Positions 31,687-39,202 of a DNA stretch of 51,358 nucleotides are shown here, piece by piece (positions within the stretch are counted from its first letter, which is position 1; every line of letters begins with the position of its first letter). The notes under the pieces were generated by a model that had not been told where the DNA came from, did not search any database, and saw only the letters and a program-made list of their open reading frames with translations. The translations under genes and the position numbers were made by a program. The stretch is from Spirochaetaceae bacterium (GTDB taxonomy: Bacteria > Spirochaetota > Spirochaetia > Treponematales > Treponemataceae). Location of the stretch: positions 1 through 51,358 of the forward strand of contig JAGBFT010000092.1 of assembly GCA_017936345.1 (NCBI GenBank), read 5' to 3'.

Positions 31687-32575
31687 GTTTTTTACCCTAA
31701 GTCTATCCTTGCTGCTTTTTTTTGGCTGTAGCAATAATAGTATTTTTACTGGTCTTGACCATCCTGACACAGAGAAAATTGCAACCTATTCTGGAGAAAA
31801 ACTTTTAGCCAGTCTGGAAGTTAATATCCATTCCCCTGCCTTTTACAGAGTTCTGACGGTGTTTCAACGGGAAAAAATCCTTTCTACCTTAAATTCCATG
31901 ATTGCCAAGGAAGAGGAGGTTCTTGCAGAGGGAACTTCCTCTCGTATTCTTGCCCAATCTACAAAGGCTGCTGTGGAGCTCCTTATCTATAGTGATCCCC
32001 TTGTTTACGATATGATTTACAACTTTGCAGACCCAGCCCTTTCTGCCTTGACACTTTCTGGTACTACTATGGATGACTTGTATCAAGTATATACAGATTC
32101 AATTACCAAACTTCTCCAGCATGGTGTAGAAAATGCCTTGGATGCAATGGCCCTTGCATTTTACAACCTGTATCGAATTAGCAATTATTACAACAAGGCG
32201 GTAGATAGCTCTCCCTATGGAATGTATTCGGGTGGGGATTTGCAAACCTATCTTTTGTCTGGAATCATTGGTGGCTTGGTATCTAGCGTCCAAAAAATTG
32301 TCAAGGACTTATACCTTGACTTTCAAACAATTGCAAAGGAATTGAGTGATGCCTATTACCGACTTATAAATGAGAACACCTTTGATGAGGATGTGGTAAA
32401 TCAGTTGTTTGAGTATTTGGCCCAGGAACTGGAGATTCCCATGGAATCAATCATTTCTGCCTATAAGACCGAACTTGATTTTATAGCAGAAATTTTCGAA
32501 GCAATGGCAAACAATGCAGGATACAATTTATTGGCCAAAAATACAGCTAGCACCATTAAAAGTTGGGGCAACTAA
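31649..32575 (+). CDS. Lipoprotein of unknown function
   Basis: 308 residues. The signal sequence ends in LLLFFGCSN, a lipobox with Cys at about 27. The rest is largely alpha-helical with no recognised domain (repeated EEVLAEG, AVELLIYSDPLVYDMIYN, ALAFYNLYRISNYYNK stretches). It overlaps the mtaB 3' end by 38 bases in another frame and GGGGAGG lies upstream of the ATG. The stop codon is one base before the next gene, an outer-membrane protein. Co-expression suggests a partner or assembly factor for that barrel. Confidence 0.72.
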   Translation: MQCQQKFRSLSSKFFTLSLSLLLFFGCSNNSIFTGLDHPDTEKIATYSGEKLLASLEVNIHSPAFYRVLTVFQREKILSTLNSMIAKEEEVLAEGTSSRILAQSTKAAVELLIYSDPLVYDMIYNFADPALSALTLSGTTMDDLYQVYTDSITKLLQHGVENALDAMALAFYNLYRISNYYNKAVDSSPYGMYSGGDLQTYLLSGIIGGLVSSVQKIVKDLYLDFQTIAKELSDAYYRLINENTFDEDVVNQLFEYLAQELEIPMESIISAYKTELDFIAEIFEAMANNAGYNLLAKNTASTIKSWGN

Positions 32576-32576
32576 A

Positions 32577-33710
32577 ATGAAAAGACTTGCAATCCTTTGG
32601 TTTACCTTGCTGGTGGTTTCATTGCATGGAAAAAGTCCAGTGACAAAATTTGAGGAGCCTTCCTCTTTTCGCTACACAGGAATGGGTGGGGCAATTACTG
32701 CTGTTCCTGAAGGGCTGGACATTCTTGTTCACAATCCAGCTGGTCTAACCCAGAGGTTGTTTACCCACAGGGATAGGTTTATCTTGAGTTTTACTACCCA
32801 GCTTTATTTCAAGCCCCAATTTTTATTCCCCATATTACAGGATGTTTCCAACGTTGACAATGAGTTGGGGCAGATTTTGCTTAATGCCAAGGATTTGATT
32901 ACCTCCAGTGGTTTGGGAGCCACGCCAAATCTTTCCCTTGGGTATTTCGGAAAAACCTGGGCTGTGGGCCTGTTTGCCACAGCTTCTGCCTTTGTTCAGG
33001 GGAGTCCCTTTCCCCTGGGGGTAGAGGGCTTTGCCATGACAAATCTTACCCTGCCGGTAGCCTATAGTTTGCGAATAGTGGAGGGGCGAAGGGTTGATAT
33101 TTCCTTGGGCGGGGTTTTTCACCCTGGAATTGCCTTGTACAAGATGATAGATGGAAGTGACGTTGATGCAATCATTGCAGACAGAAAGGATGTGGATGAC
33201 ATATTGGAGGGAATACTAGCAACTCCCTACGTAAGTTTTCCCGTTGATTTAGGCGTGTTGATGGTAGGCCATGATTTTCTTTTTACCGGTACCCAATTCC
33301 GTCTTGGTGTCACTTTAAAAAATATGTTTGGAGACTACTTTGTCCCCGGGCAATCAATAGAGCCACTCCCCAGAGACCTGGCATTTAATCTTGGGGTGGG
33401 AGCCTTATTCCCCTTTTCAATAGGAAAGCTACCCATAGACCTTGTTGTATCTGCAGAATCAAAGGCCATAAACCAATTGATTTCTGGCTCCCAAACCTTT
33501 TGGAAGTCCCTGGCCTTTGGTGTAGAGCTTGCTGTCGCTGATTTTATCCGTCTCTGGGGTGGACTTTCCAGCGGTTATCCTGCTGTTGGAGGAAAAATCA
33601 AGCTCAGTGTTTTTTCCCTGGGTGTTTCGTGGCAAACTATGGAAACTGGCCCCTATGTGGGAGATAATCCCCTGTCAATTTTCCAGGTAGGTTTTTCTTT
33701 TAATTTTTGA
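32577..33710 (+). CDS. Outer-membrane beta-barrel protein, UPF0164/FadL-like
   Basis: 377 residues with a short signal peptide (MKRLAILWFTLLVVSLHG). FRYTGMGGAITAVPEGLDILVHNPAGL near the N terminus is typical of UPF0164/PorV/FadL-like barrels. Alternating amphipathic strands follow, and the protein ends in a C-terminal aromatic strand IFQVGFSFNF, the usual BAM recognition signal. In Treponema pallidum FadL-like UPF0164 members are proposed to carry long-chain fatty acids; whether that applies here is inference. The gene starts one base after the lipoprotein stop. Confidence 0.82.
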   Translation: MKRLAILWFTLLVVSLHGKSPVTKFEEPSSFRYTGMGGAITAVPEGLDILVHNPAGLTQRLFTHRDRFILSFTTQLYFKPQFLFPILQDVSNVDNELGQILLNAKDLITSSGLGATPNLSLGYFGKTWAVGLFATASAFVQGSPFPLGVEGFAMTNLTLPVAYSLRIVEGRRVDISLGGVFHPGIALYKMIDGSDVDAIIADRKDVDDILEGILATPYVSFPVDLGVLMVGHDFLFTGTQFRLGVTLKNMFGDYFVPGQSIEPLPRDLAFNLGVGALFPFSIGKLPIDLVVSAESKAINQLISGSQTFWKSLAFGVELAVADFIRLWGGLSSGYPAVGGKIKLSVFSLGVSWQTMETGPYVGDNPLSIFQVGFSFNF

Positions 33711-33721
33711 GAATCTTTTCG

Positions 33722-33750
33722 TGGACAAATAAAAAGGGCTTTGTTACAAT
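33722..33750 (+). promoter_or_regulatory. Promoter of the 11-mer-repeat protein gene
   Basis: TGGACA (33722-33727), a 17-base spacer and TACAAT (33745-33750), then AGGAG and the ATG at 33771. Confidence 0.75.
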
Positions 33751-33770
33751 AAATATTGCAAGGAGTGCAT

Positions 33771-34244
33771 ATGGCTTTTTTAGATAAGATGAAGGTGTAT
33801 CTAGATAAGGGTGTGGAGGTTTCCAAGGAAGCTCTTTCCAAGGGGGTGGAGGTTTCCAAGGAGGCTCTTTCCAAGGCGGGAGAGGCAGTACAAGATTTTA
33901 GTGACAAGAGTGTTACTAAAATCGAGGCTCATCAACTCGTTTCCCGGCAAAATAAAGAGTACAGGGCTTTGGGCTTGGCAGTACAAAAGTTCTTTGAAGA
34001 AAATCCCAGCGGTACTCTCACTAGGGACAATAGTCTTATTCAAGGTATTCTCCAAGAAATTGCTCGTCTTGAAAAGGAGATTGCAGAAAGGGAAGAAAGC
34101 CTTGAGAAAGCAAAAGATGAGAAATCTAATGAGACAGATTCTGTCGCTAGTTCTTCAAGTACAAGTTCCTTTACTGCTACTGATGCCTCAGGCTTTGAAG
34201 ATTCTTCTGATGCTACAGATGCGGAGTTTACAAAATCTGAGTAG
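33771..34244 (+). CDS. Small amphipathic-helix protein with 11-residue repeats
   Basis: 157 residues and no signal peptide. The N-terminal part carries two perfect copies of GVEVSKEALSK preceded and followed by degenerate units (VYLDK, AGEAVQDFSDK). The 11-residue period and Lys/Glu pattern fit an 11/3 amphipathic helix, as in LEA proteins, apolipoproteins and synucleins. The middle (about 95-125) is a coiled-coil-like EIARLEKEIAEREESLEKAK. The C terminus is an acidic Ser/Thr/Asp tail. It could bind membranes peripherally or act as a stress protectant, but no function is known. AGGAG before the ATG is strong. Its end overlaps the convergent gene by 17 bases. Confidence 0.72.
   Translation: MAFLDKMKVYLDKGVEVSKEALSKGVEVSKEALSKAGEAVQDFSDKSVTKIEAHQLVSRQNKEYRALGLAVQKFFEENPSGTLTRDNSLIQGILQEIARLEKEIAEREESLEKAKDEKSNETDSVASSSSTSSFTATDASGFEDSSDATDAEFTKSE
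33807..33872. repeat. Tandem 33-bp duplication
   Basis: Units 33807-33839 and 33840-33872 differ at only three bases and encode identical 11-residue peptides. A third partial unit begins at 33873 (aaggcggg). Confidence 0.9.
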
Positions 34245-34833
34245 ATTTTATTTTTACCCAATGGGGAAGCTCCATAGTCCAGTAAAGGGGACTGGTGACT
34301 TCCCCCAAGGTCCATGTGTATTCAATTTTATGAAGTCGAAAAACCCTCAGATTAAGAGTTTTTATTTTTTCTAGAATATCATTTAACTCCTTTACATTGA
34401 TTTTATCTAAAAAACTGCTCTTGATATAACCAAAGACAAATCCGCCAGGAATTTCAGTATGCTTTAATTCTTCCTCTGTTAAGAATGGGAGAATCCTGTG
34501 AAGGATTTCTGGTGGCAGGGGGTGTATATCAGCTCCCACCATTTCTACGGGACGATACAAAAATCCATTTTTACATGCAGGTGGACAAATGCTGCACCGA
34601 GTGATTTTCTTCTTTAGTTCACTTATCGGAAAATCAGACTGCACAAGAAAATGACTGGGGTATACAGGATAAACCCAGTTTGCCCCTTCGTTTTGACAGG
34701 ACGGACTGAAATTACTGTCGTAACCTAGTTGTAAAATTCTTCCTAGAATTTCCCTGTGTTGACGGTTTATTTCACTAAGAGGAGTATTGTGAGGTTGTAG
34801 AATTATTCCAGAAAATTTTTTTTCCATCATCAT
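34228..34833 (-). CDS. Conserved-looking hypothetical with a four-cysteine cluster
   Basis: 201 residues from the first of three consecutive ATG codons at 34833 (34830 and 34827 are equally possible). No signal peptide. RCSICPPACKNG (about 77-88) has Cys residues spaced CxxCxxxC, possibly a metal site. The remainder is mixed alpha/beta with an N-terminal GIILQPHNTPLSE. I do not recognise the family. No Shine-Dalgarno sequence is present, and a TATAGT box on the minus strand (34843-34838) lies 5-8 bases from the start. Divergent from the HExxH lipoprotein gene. Confidence 0.6.
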   Translation of the reverse strand: MMMEKKFSGIILQPHNTPLSEINRQHREILGRILQLGYDSNFSPSCQNEGANWVYPVYPSHFLVQSDFPISELKKKITRCSICPPACKNGFLYRPVEMVGADIHPLPPEILHRILPFLTEEELKHTEIPGGFVFGYIKSSFLDKINVKELNDILEKIKTLNLRVFRLHKIEYTWTLGEVTSPLYWTMELPHWVKIKSTQIL

Positions 34834-34878
34834 GTGAACTATAGCGTTTTTATAAAAAAAAAGGTAGTATTGTGTTCT

Positions 34879-36738
34879 ATGTTAAAGAAAACAAGAATTA
34901 GTTTATCTTATTTGTGTTGTATAGTGTTGTTTGCAGCCTGTTCCAGTGAGAGTAGCGTTTATTTTCAATCCAATTCAGACCTAGCTTTAGGTGCTAAGGT
35001 AAATGTATTAAAAAAGGTGGAGTCTCCTGCAGTTTCTGCCTTTCAAATGACTGGTTTGAACAGTAATGGGAAAAGGGGCACAATAGCCCAGCCGGAAAAA
35101 TCACCCTACAGTTATCTTTCTATAAGCCAAGAACAGATTCCCCATCTCGCCCTGGCTAAAAGTCAGTGGGGTGGGGTATCTTGTTGGATTACTGTAGAAG
35201 GTCTTTTTCAAGAAAAATCCAAGGGGACTCCTAGTCAAGAAAGTCCCGCTCAAGGACAGATTTCTCTTGGATTTTTGTATCAAGATGATTTTACTTCTTC
35301 TGGAAAGCTTCAAAAAACATTACGGGAGCGGCCTTTAGCTACTTGTCTTACTCCGTTGCAAGAGGGACAAATTTCTGGAGGAGAAAAAATTACCCTTTCG
35401 ATGGTAATTCCCTCCGAATCCATCCGTGATTTTAGAGGTGTGGTTTTACATTCCACCGTTCCTGTGTCTATAGTTTCTGCAGGGTTGCAGCCCATTCAAA
35501 TAGGATTTTCTGGTAATCATGGCTGTGCCTTTTCTTCACAAGGAGGAAGTTGGGATAGAGGCAGGGCTATTACTGGCTTGGATTTTTCTTCTGCGAAAAA
35601 AGATTTTGATTCAGCGGCTTTGAATTACGGAGCTTATGTTTCTCCTCTCATAAGTCTTACCATGACTGAAAGTCCCGCCATGCCAGAAAAGACAGGGGAC
35701 CAAGCCTTTGTTCTGTTGGACATGGGTGGAGAATCTATACGTGTGCGGCGGGCGCCAAATCAGCAAAAAACATCCTTCTATGGAATCGGTTTGGAAAATC
35801 CCTTTGGTGTTTTTTCTATCTCAGAAGGAAGTGAAATGGTCCAGGATGTTTATATGACCCTAGAAGATGTTTCCATTCGTAAGGATGGTTATGTGGTAGA
35901 ACCCTTGTCAACTGACCCGGGTATGATTGCCCTGTGGGATAAGGATGATTGGCGTACAGAGGACTATGAGCTTTTTGAATGGGAGCAATTCCCAGGAATT
36001 CTTTTCTTTGATACCGCCGACTATGGTGTTCAAGATGATTTTTTCAAAAGGCTGGCCTTCTATACTGAAAAAACTAGTTACATTGGAACCCTTGTTTCAG
36101 ATAGGGTCTTGGCAGGGCAGCATGGTTTTAATGCCCACGATTACCGGAGTGAAACCCTGGCCGCCTTTTATTCCTTGGCAGAATCCACCAACTTTCCCCT
36201 GAACGAAAAGGAGATTCTTTTAAAGGATATTCTTCTTCATAATGGAATTATAAAGAAGGCGGCTGCTGGTGGCTATGAAGGTGGCTACGGTGCAGTTATC
36301 TCTCTATCCCAAGAATCTGCCATGTATTTACGATATACCTTTGTTGCCCACGAAGGATTTCACGGTATTTTCTTTGTGGATGAAGACTTCCGAAACAAGG
36401 TGGCTTCTGTGTACCAAAATGCGGATCCCCAGTCAATTCGATTTCTTCATCGTTACTTTAGTCTCCAAGCCACTTTAAACTATAATCTTGAGGATACCTA
36501 TCTAATGCACAATGAGTTTATGGCCTATGTAATGCAACAGGGAGTAAATAGAACAGGTTCCTATTTCTCGGATAACCTTGCCCAGCGTGGCTCAATGCTG
36601 CGGGCAGAACCTGAACTTTGTGCCTACATTCAAGCTACAAAGGGGCAGGGGTTTGCTGATGCGGCTCAACAAATCAGCGACTACGTATTCCATCGATGGG
36701 GACTAGAAGCAGGACGAGTAAACCTTGTAAGTCGCTAG
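34879..36738 (+). CDS. Large lipoprotein with HExxH zinc-protease-like motif
   Basis: 619 residues. The signal peptide ends in LFAACSS with the lipobox Cys near 20. The N-terminal 400 residues are beta-rich and unrecognised. The C-terminal part has HEGFH at 491-495 (HExxH) and, 51 residues after the second His, Glu546 in LMHNEFMAY, which fits the third zinc ligand of gluzincin-like proteases. It could be a surface or periplasmic metalloprotease, but the family is not one I can name. I chose the ATG at 34879; the GTG at 34834 would extend across the promoter region and add a non-signal leader. Its TAG overlaps the convergent gene's TAG at CTAG. Confidence 0.72.
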   Translation: MLKKTRISLSYLCCIVLFAACSSESSVYFQSNSDLALGAKVNVLKKVESPAVSAFQMTGLNSNGKRGTIAQPEKSPYSYLSISQEQIPHLALAKSQWGGVSCWITVEGLFQEKSKGTPSQESPAQGQISLGFLYQDDFTSSGKLQKTLRERPLATCLTPLQEGQISGGEKITLSMVIPSESIRDFRGVVLHSTVPVSIVSAGLQPIQIGFSGNHGCAFSSQGGSWDRGRAITGLDFSSAKKDFDSAALNYGAYVSPLISLTMTESPAMPEKTGDQAFVLLDMGGESIRVRRAPNQQKTSFYGIGLENPFGVFSISEGSEMVQDVYMTLEDVSIRKDGYVVEPLSTDPGMIALWDKDDWRTEDYELFEWEQFPGILFFDTADYGVQDDFFKRLAFYTEKTSYIGTLVSDRVLAGQHGFNAHDYRSETLAAFYSLAESTNFPLNEKEILLKDILLHNGIIKKAAAGGYEGGYGAVISLSQESAMYLRYTFVAHEGFHGIFFVDEDFRNKVASVYQNADPQSIRFLHRYFSLQATLNYNLEDTYLMHNEFMAYVMQQGVNRTGSYFSDNLAQRGSMLRAEPELCAYIQATKGQGFADAAQQISDYVFHRWGLEAGRVNLVSR

Positions 36739-37319
36739 TTAAAATATTCCAAGGGAGCTTGATGAAAGGCTTGGTTAAAGTTTTTTTCTGCAGCCAAGGT
36801 GGAAGGCGGGCCATGGCCTGGCATAAGGACAAGGTCATCCTGTTGGGATAAAATCTTTGAGGCGACATTTGATATAAGGGTTTGTCGGGCATAGGTACTA
36901 GAAGTATTGGAAATCATGCCGGCATAGATGGAGTCCCCTGTGAAGATAATGTGACCAATTTTATAGGCCATGGAGTCAGCTGAGTGACCTGGAAGGGCTA
37001 TGTGCTTAATCTGAAGTCCCGCAGCATAGATAATGCCATCACCATTAAGAAGTGTTTCTTCTGATGCGCAAATATCAAAATCTGCCGCATAAATCTTAGG
37101 ATTATAAATCTTTTTTAGGGTGGCAAGGCCGCGGATATGGCTTTTATGACTATGTGTTATTAAGACTGCCGTCAAGTTATAAGGGCCATTTTCCACTTGC
37201 TCTAGAATTTCCCTTGTGATTTTTCCCGGGTCAATGACAAGGGCTTCCATGGTCTTGTCATTGGTAACTACATAGCAATTAGAAAAACCATCAAGGTTGA
37301 AATGGAAGTAAACTTTCAT
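36735..37319 (-). CDS. Metallo-beta-lactamase-fold hydrolase, altered metal motif
   Basis: 194 residues, glyoxalase-II-like short form. It has the normal N-terminal strands (CYVVTND...ALVIDPG), THSHKSH at 55-61, LPGHSADS (His112), FTGDSIY (Asp129) and MPGHGP (His169). The conserved Asp of HxHxDH is Ser60 here, which would weaken metal site 2. The rest of the site is intact, so hydrolysis of a thioester or similar with one metal is possible. Translationally coupled (4-base overlap) to the pentapeptide protein upstream. Possible roles include detoxification of acyl-glutathione-like or phosphate esters; the substrate is unknown. Confidence 0.85.
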   Translation of the reverse strand: MKVYFHFNLDGFSNCYVVTNDKTMEALVIDPGKITREILEQVENGPYNLTAVLITHSHKSHIRGLATLKKIYNPKIYAADFDICASEETLLNGDGIIYAAGLQIKHIALPGHSADSMAYKIGHIIFTGDSIYAGMISNTSSTYARQTLISNVASKILSQQDDLVLMPGHGPPSTLAAEKNFNQAFHQAPLEYFN

Positions 37320-37948
37320 ATTATGGAATCCTCTCTATACTCAAATTCAGCCTCTCTCGTGTTGGACTGCTTAAAAGAGGTGTTTTGCTGATTGGAATCA
37401 TAAAAAATCGTCTTTTTTATGTTGCAGTTTTGTATGGAAGTGTCAATCAGGTTTGCCTTGATAAATCGGGAATTATATAAATCAGAATCATCAAAGGATG
37501 ATTGGTATGCTGTTATTCCGCAAAAATTATTGTGAACCAAGTCTGAGCCGGTAAATAGGACGTGGGAAAAGGTGGAACCAGCAAAAGAAGAAAACTGTAG
37601 GTTTGATTGTAATAGGTTGCAGTCCACAAAAAGGGAAAAGTCAAAGATAGACATTCTGGCCCTAAAAAACTCTGAGTGCAAGTTGCTGAAGGTGCAGTTT
37701 TGGAAATTGCACCCATAAAATCTCTTGTCTGTCAAATCAATGTCAGTAAAGGTAAGCCCAGAAGCATTTAATCCGACAATTTTTTTATGGCTACGGATGT
37801 AATCATAGATAACATTTTTTACCTCATTTGGGTCGGAAACGTGGTTAATGCAAAAAAAACTCCTGTCTGTAAGATTCCCCTGGGAATCAATGTATGACAG
37901 GCTGGAGTGATGACAACCTGGGTGGTTGCAAACATTCATGGCAAACAT
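37316..37948 (-). CDS. Pentapeptide-repeat protein with Cys/His N-terminal motif
   Basis: 210 residues. After a Cys/His-rich start (NVCNHPGCHHSS, later FFCINH, consistent with a small zinc site), about 14 pentapeptide-like units of A(N/D)LxF type run from residue 60 to 200 (LTFTDIDLTDKRFYGCNFQNCTF..., SNLQFSSFAGSTFSHVLF). They fold into a right-handed quadrilateral beta-helix. Some such proteins mimic DNA and protect gyrase; others are cyanobacterial or unknown. The ATG at 37948 has no Shine-Dalgarno sequence and is 7 bases from its -10 box. Overlaps the MBL-fold gene by four bases. Confidence 0.82.
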   Translation of the reverse strand: MFAMNVCNHPGCHHSSLSYIDSQGNLTDRSFFCINHVSDPNEVKNVIYDYIRSHKKIVGLNASGLTFTDIDLTDKRFYGCNFQNCTFSNLHSEFFRARMSIFDFSLFVDCNLLQSNLQFSSFAGSTFSHVLFTGSDLVHNNFCGITAYQSSFDDSDLYNSRFIKANLIDTSIQNCNIKKTIFYDSNQQNTSFKQSNTREAEFEYREDSII

Positions 37949-37954
37949 AGTTAT

Positions 37955-37983
37955 AGTTTAGGGCATTGCATAGGATTAGTCAA
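37955..37983 (-). promoter_or_regulatory. Promoter of the pentapeptide-MBL pair
   Basis: On the minus strand: TTGACT (37983-37978), a 17-base spacer and TAAACT (37960-37955), with ATG at 37948. Confidence 0.65.
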
Positions 37984-37995
37984 ATGGGTTATGAT
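37966..37995 (+). promoter_or_regulatory. Promoter of the zinc-ribbon gene, overlapping the divergent promoter
   Basis: TTGCAT (37966-37971), an 18-base spacer and TATGAT (37990-37995), with ATG at 38002. It interleaves with the divergent promoter, so the two cannot be occupied by polymerase at once. Confidence 0.65.
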
Positions 37996-38001
37996 AAAAT
38001 C

Positions 38002-38295
38002 ATGTGTTGGAAATGCAAAGAACCCATAGCAGAAGACCTGCAGATTTTTAGAACTACAGATTGCCCCCATTGTGGAGCTTCCCTTCATAGTTGTGTAAAT
38101 TGCCGGTTTTACCAGCCTGGCTCCCATTATGATTGCCATGAAACTGTAGATGAAGAGGTGAGAGATAAGGAGGGGGCAAACTTTTGCGATTATTTTTCCG
38201 TAAATTCCAACTGCTCTTTTTCAGGCTCTGTATTGAAGGTAGAAGAGGCAAAAAAAGCGGCTAAAAATGCCTTTGACAGTCTCTTTTCTCTTTAG
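38002..38295 (+). CDS. Small zinc-ribbon protein, unknown function
   Basis: 97 residues. Paired CxxC motifs (CWKCKEP, then CPHCGA) form a likely zinc ribbon. CVNCRFYQPG, DCHETVDEEV and NFCDYF follow. The last part of the sequence suggests a conserved unnamed family. I chose the ATG at 38002 because it lies 7 bases after the -10 box; an in-frame ATG at 37984 falls between -35 and -10 and cannot be on that transcript. It is followed by murI after 9 bases, so both are likely expressed together. Confidence 0.78.
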   Translation: MCWKCKEPIAEDLQIFRTTDCPHCGASLHSCVNCRFYQPGSHYDCHETVDEEVRDKEGANFCDYFSVNSNCSFSGSVLKVEEAKKAAKNAFDSLFSL

Positions 38296-38304
38296 GTAAG
38301 GTCC

Positions 38305-39105
38305 ATGAAGCTTGATTTTGCCTTTTTAGACTCTGGAACGGGAGGTCTTCCCTACATGGGATACCTAAAGGCAGCCTGTCCTGATGCCTCCTGCTTGTAT
38401 CTTGCTGATACAAGGAATTTTCCCTACGGAGAAAAAACTCCCGGACAGGTGATTGCTGCCACCACAGCAGCCGTTGAGCTGGTACTTTCTCATTTTAGCC
38501 CCATTGCCTTTGTACTGGCTTGCAATACCATGTCTGTTACAGCTTTAGATTCTTTGAGAAAACAATTTCCCCATGTCCACTTTATTGGGACAGTTCCTGC
38601 CATTAAGGTGGCTGCAAGCAAGACAAAAAACAATGCAATTGGTATTTTGGCTACAGAGGCAACGCTTGCCCATCCCTATACCCGTAATCTCATTCAGAAC
38701 TTTGCTTCTAGTTGTCGTGTAGTTAGCAGAGGAGATGGACAGCTCATTCGCTTTATAGAAAAGCACCTTCTGGAACAAGATAGAAGCCTGTACCTAGAGG
38801 CTGCCCGGCCTGCCGTGGATTTTTTCCTAAATGAAGGGGTAGATTCCATTGTATTGGGATGTACCCATTTCCTTCACATTGCATCAGAGATTCAGCAGCT
38901 AGCAGGAAGGGATGTGCAGGTAGTTGATTCCCGTGAGGGGGTTGTTCGGCAGGCCCTGCGTATTCGTGCCGGGCTGTCCAGTAATTTTTCCTGTGGAAAA
39001 GACAAGGGATTCTTTGTTACTGGGCTTTCCAATTCCCAGATGGCTGCCTACTACCAGGAATTATGCCGGCAGTTTTCTATTCCCTGGGGTGGTTTACTAG
39101 ACTAA
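38305..39105 (+). CDS. murI: Glutamate racemase
   Basis: Makes D-glutamate for peptidoglycan by two-cysteine acid/base catalysis. 266 residues, normal length. The opening FLDSGTGGLPYMGYL, the catalytic Cys73 in ACNTMSVTA and Cys186 in LGCTHF are all present, along with DTRNFPYGEK. It follows the zinc-ribbon gene by 9 bases. Spirochaetes of the Treponema group use ornithine in their cross-bridge but still need D-Glu at position 2. Confidence 0.95.
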   Translation: MKLDFAFLDSGTGGLPYMGYLKAACPDASCLYLADTRNFPYGEKTPGQVIAATTAAVELVLSHFSPIAFVLACNTMSVTALDSLRKQFPHVHFIGTVPAIKVAASKTKNNAIGILATEATLAHPYTRNLIQNFASSCRVVSRGDGQLIRFIEKHLLEQDRSLYLEAARPAVDFFLNEGVDSIVLGCTHFLHIASEIQQLAGRDVQVVDSREGVVRQALRIRAGLSSNFSCGKDKGFFVTGLSNSQMAAYYQELCRQFSIPWGGLLD

Positions 39106-39133
39106 CAGCCTGTGGCAACTTACATTATGCATC

Positions 39134-39175
39134 AAAAAAGGGGACTGCCTGGAATTTTCTACCAGTTCAGTCCCC
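39134..39175 (-). terminator. Rho-independent terminator of the HD-GYP gene
   Basis: An 8-bp stem (39175-39168 with 39147-39140), an inner CTGG/CCAG pair and the A run 39134-39139 that gives a U tract on the minus strand. It lies between convergent murI and the HD-GYP gene. Confidence 0.82.
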
Positions 39176-39202
39176 CCTGTAAACCCTTCTTTATCTGCCC
39201 AC

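Noticed and set aside
33811-34374. 187-codon plus-strand frame overlapping the 11-mer protein gene
   Set aside because: Shifted frame of the same repeat region with composition driven by the underlying repeat; extends into the convergent gene without function.
34834-34878. Upstream GTG start extending the HExxH lipoprotein by 15 residues
   Set aside because: It would add a charged segment before a clean signal peptide and lie inside the predicted promoter; the ATG at 34879 fits better.
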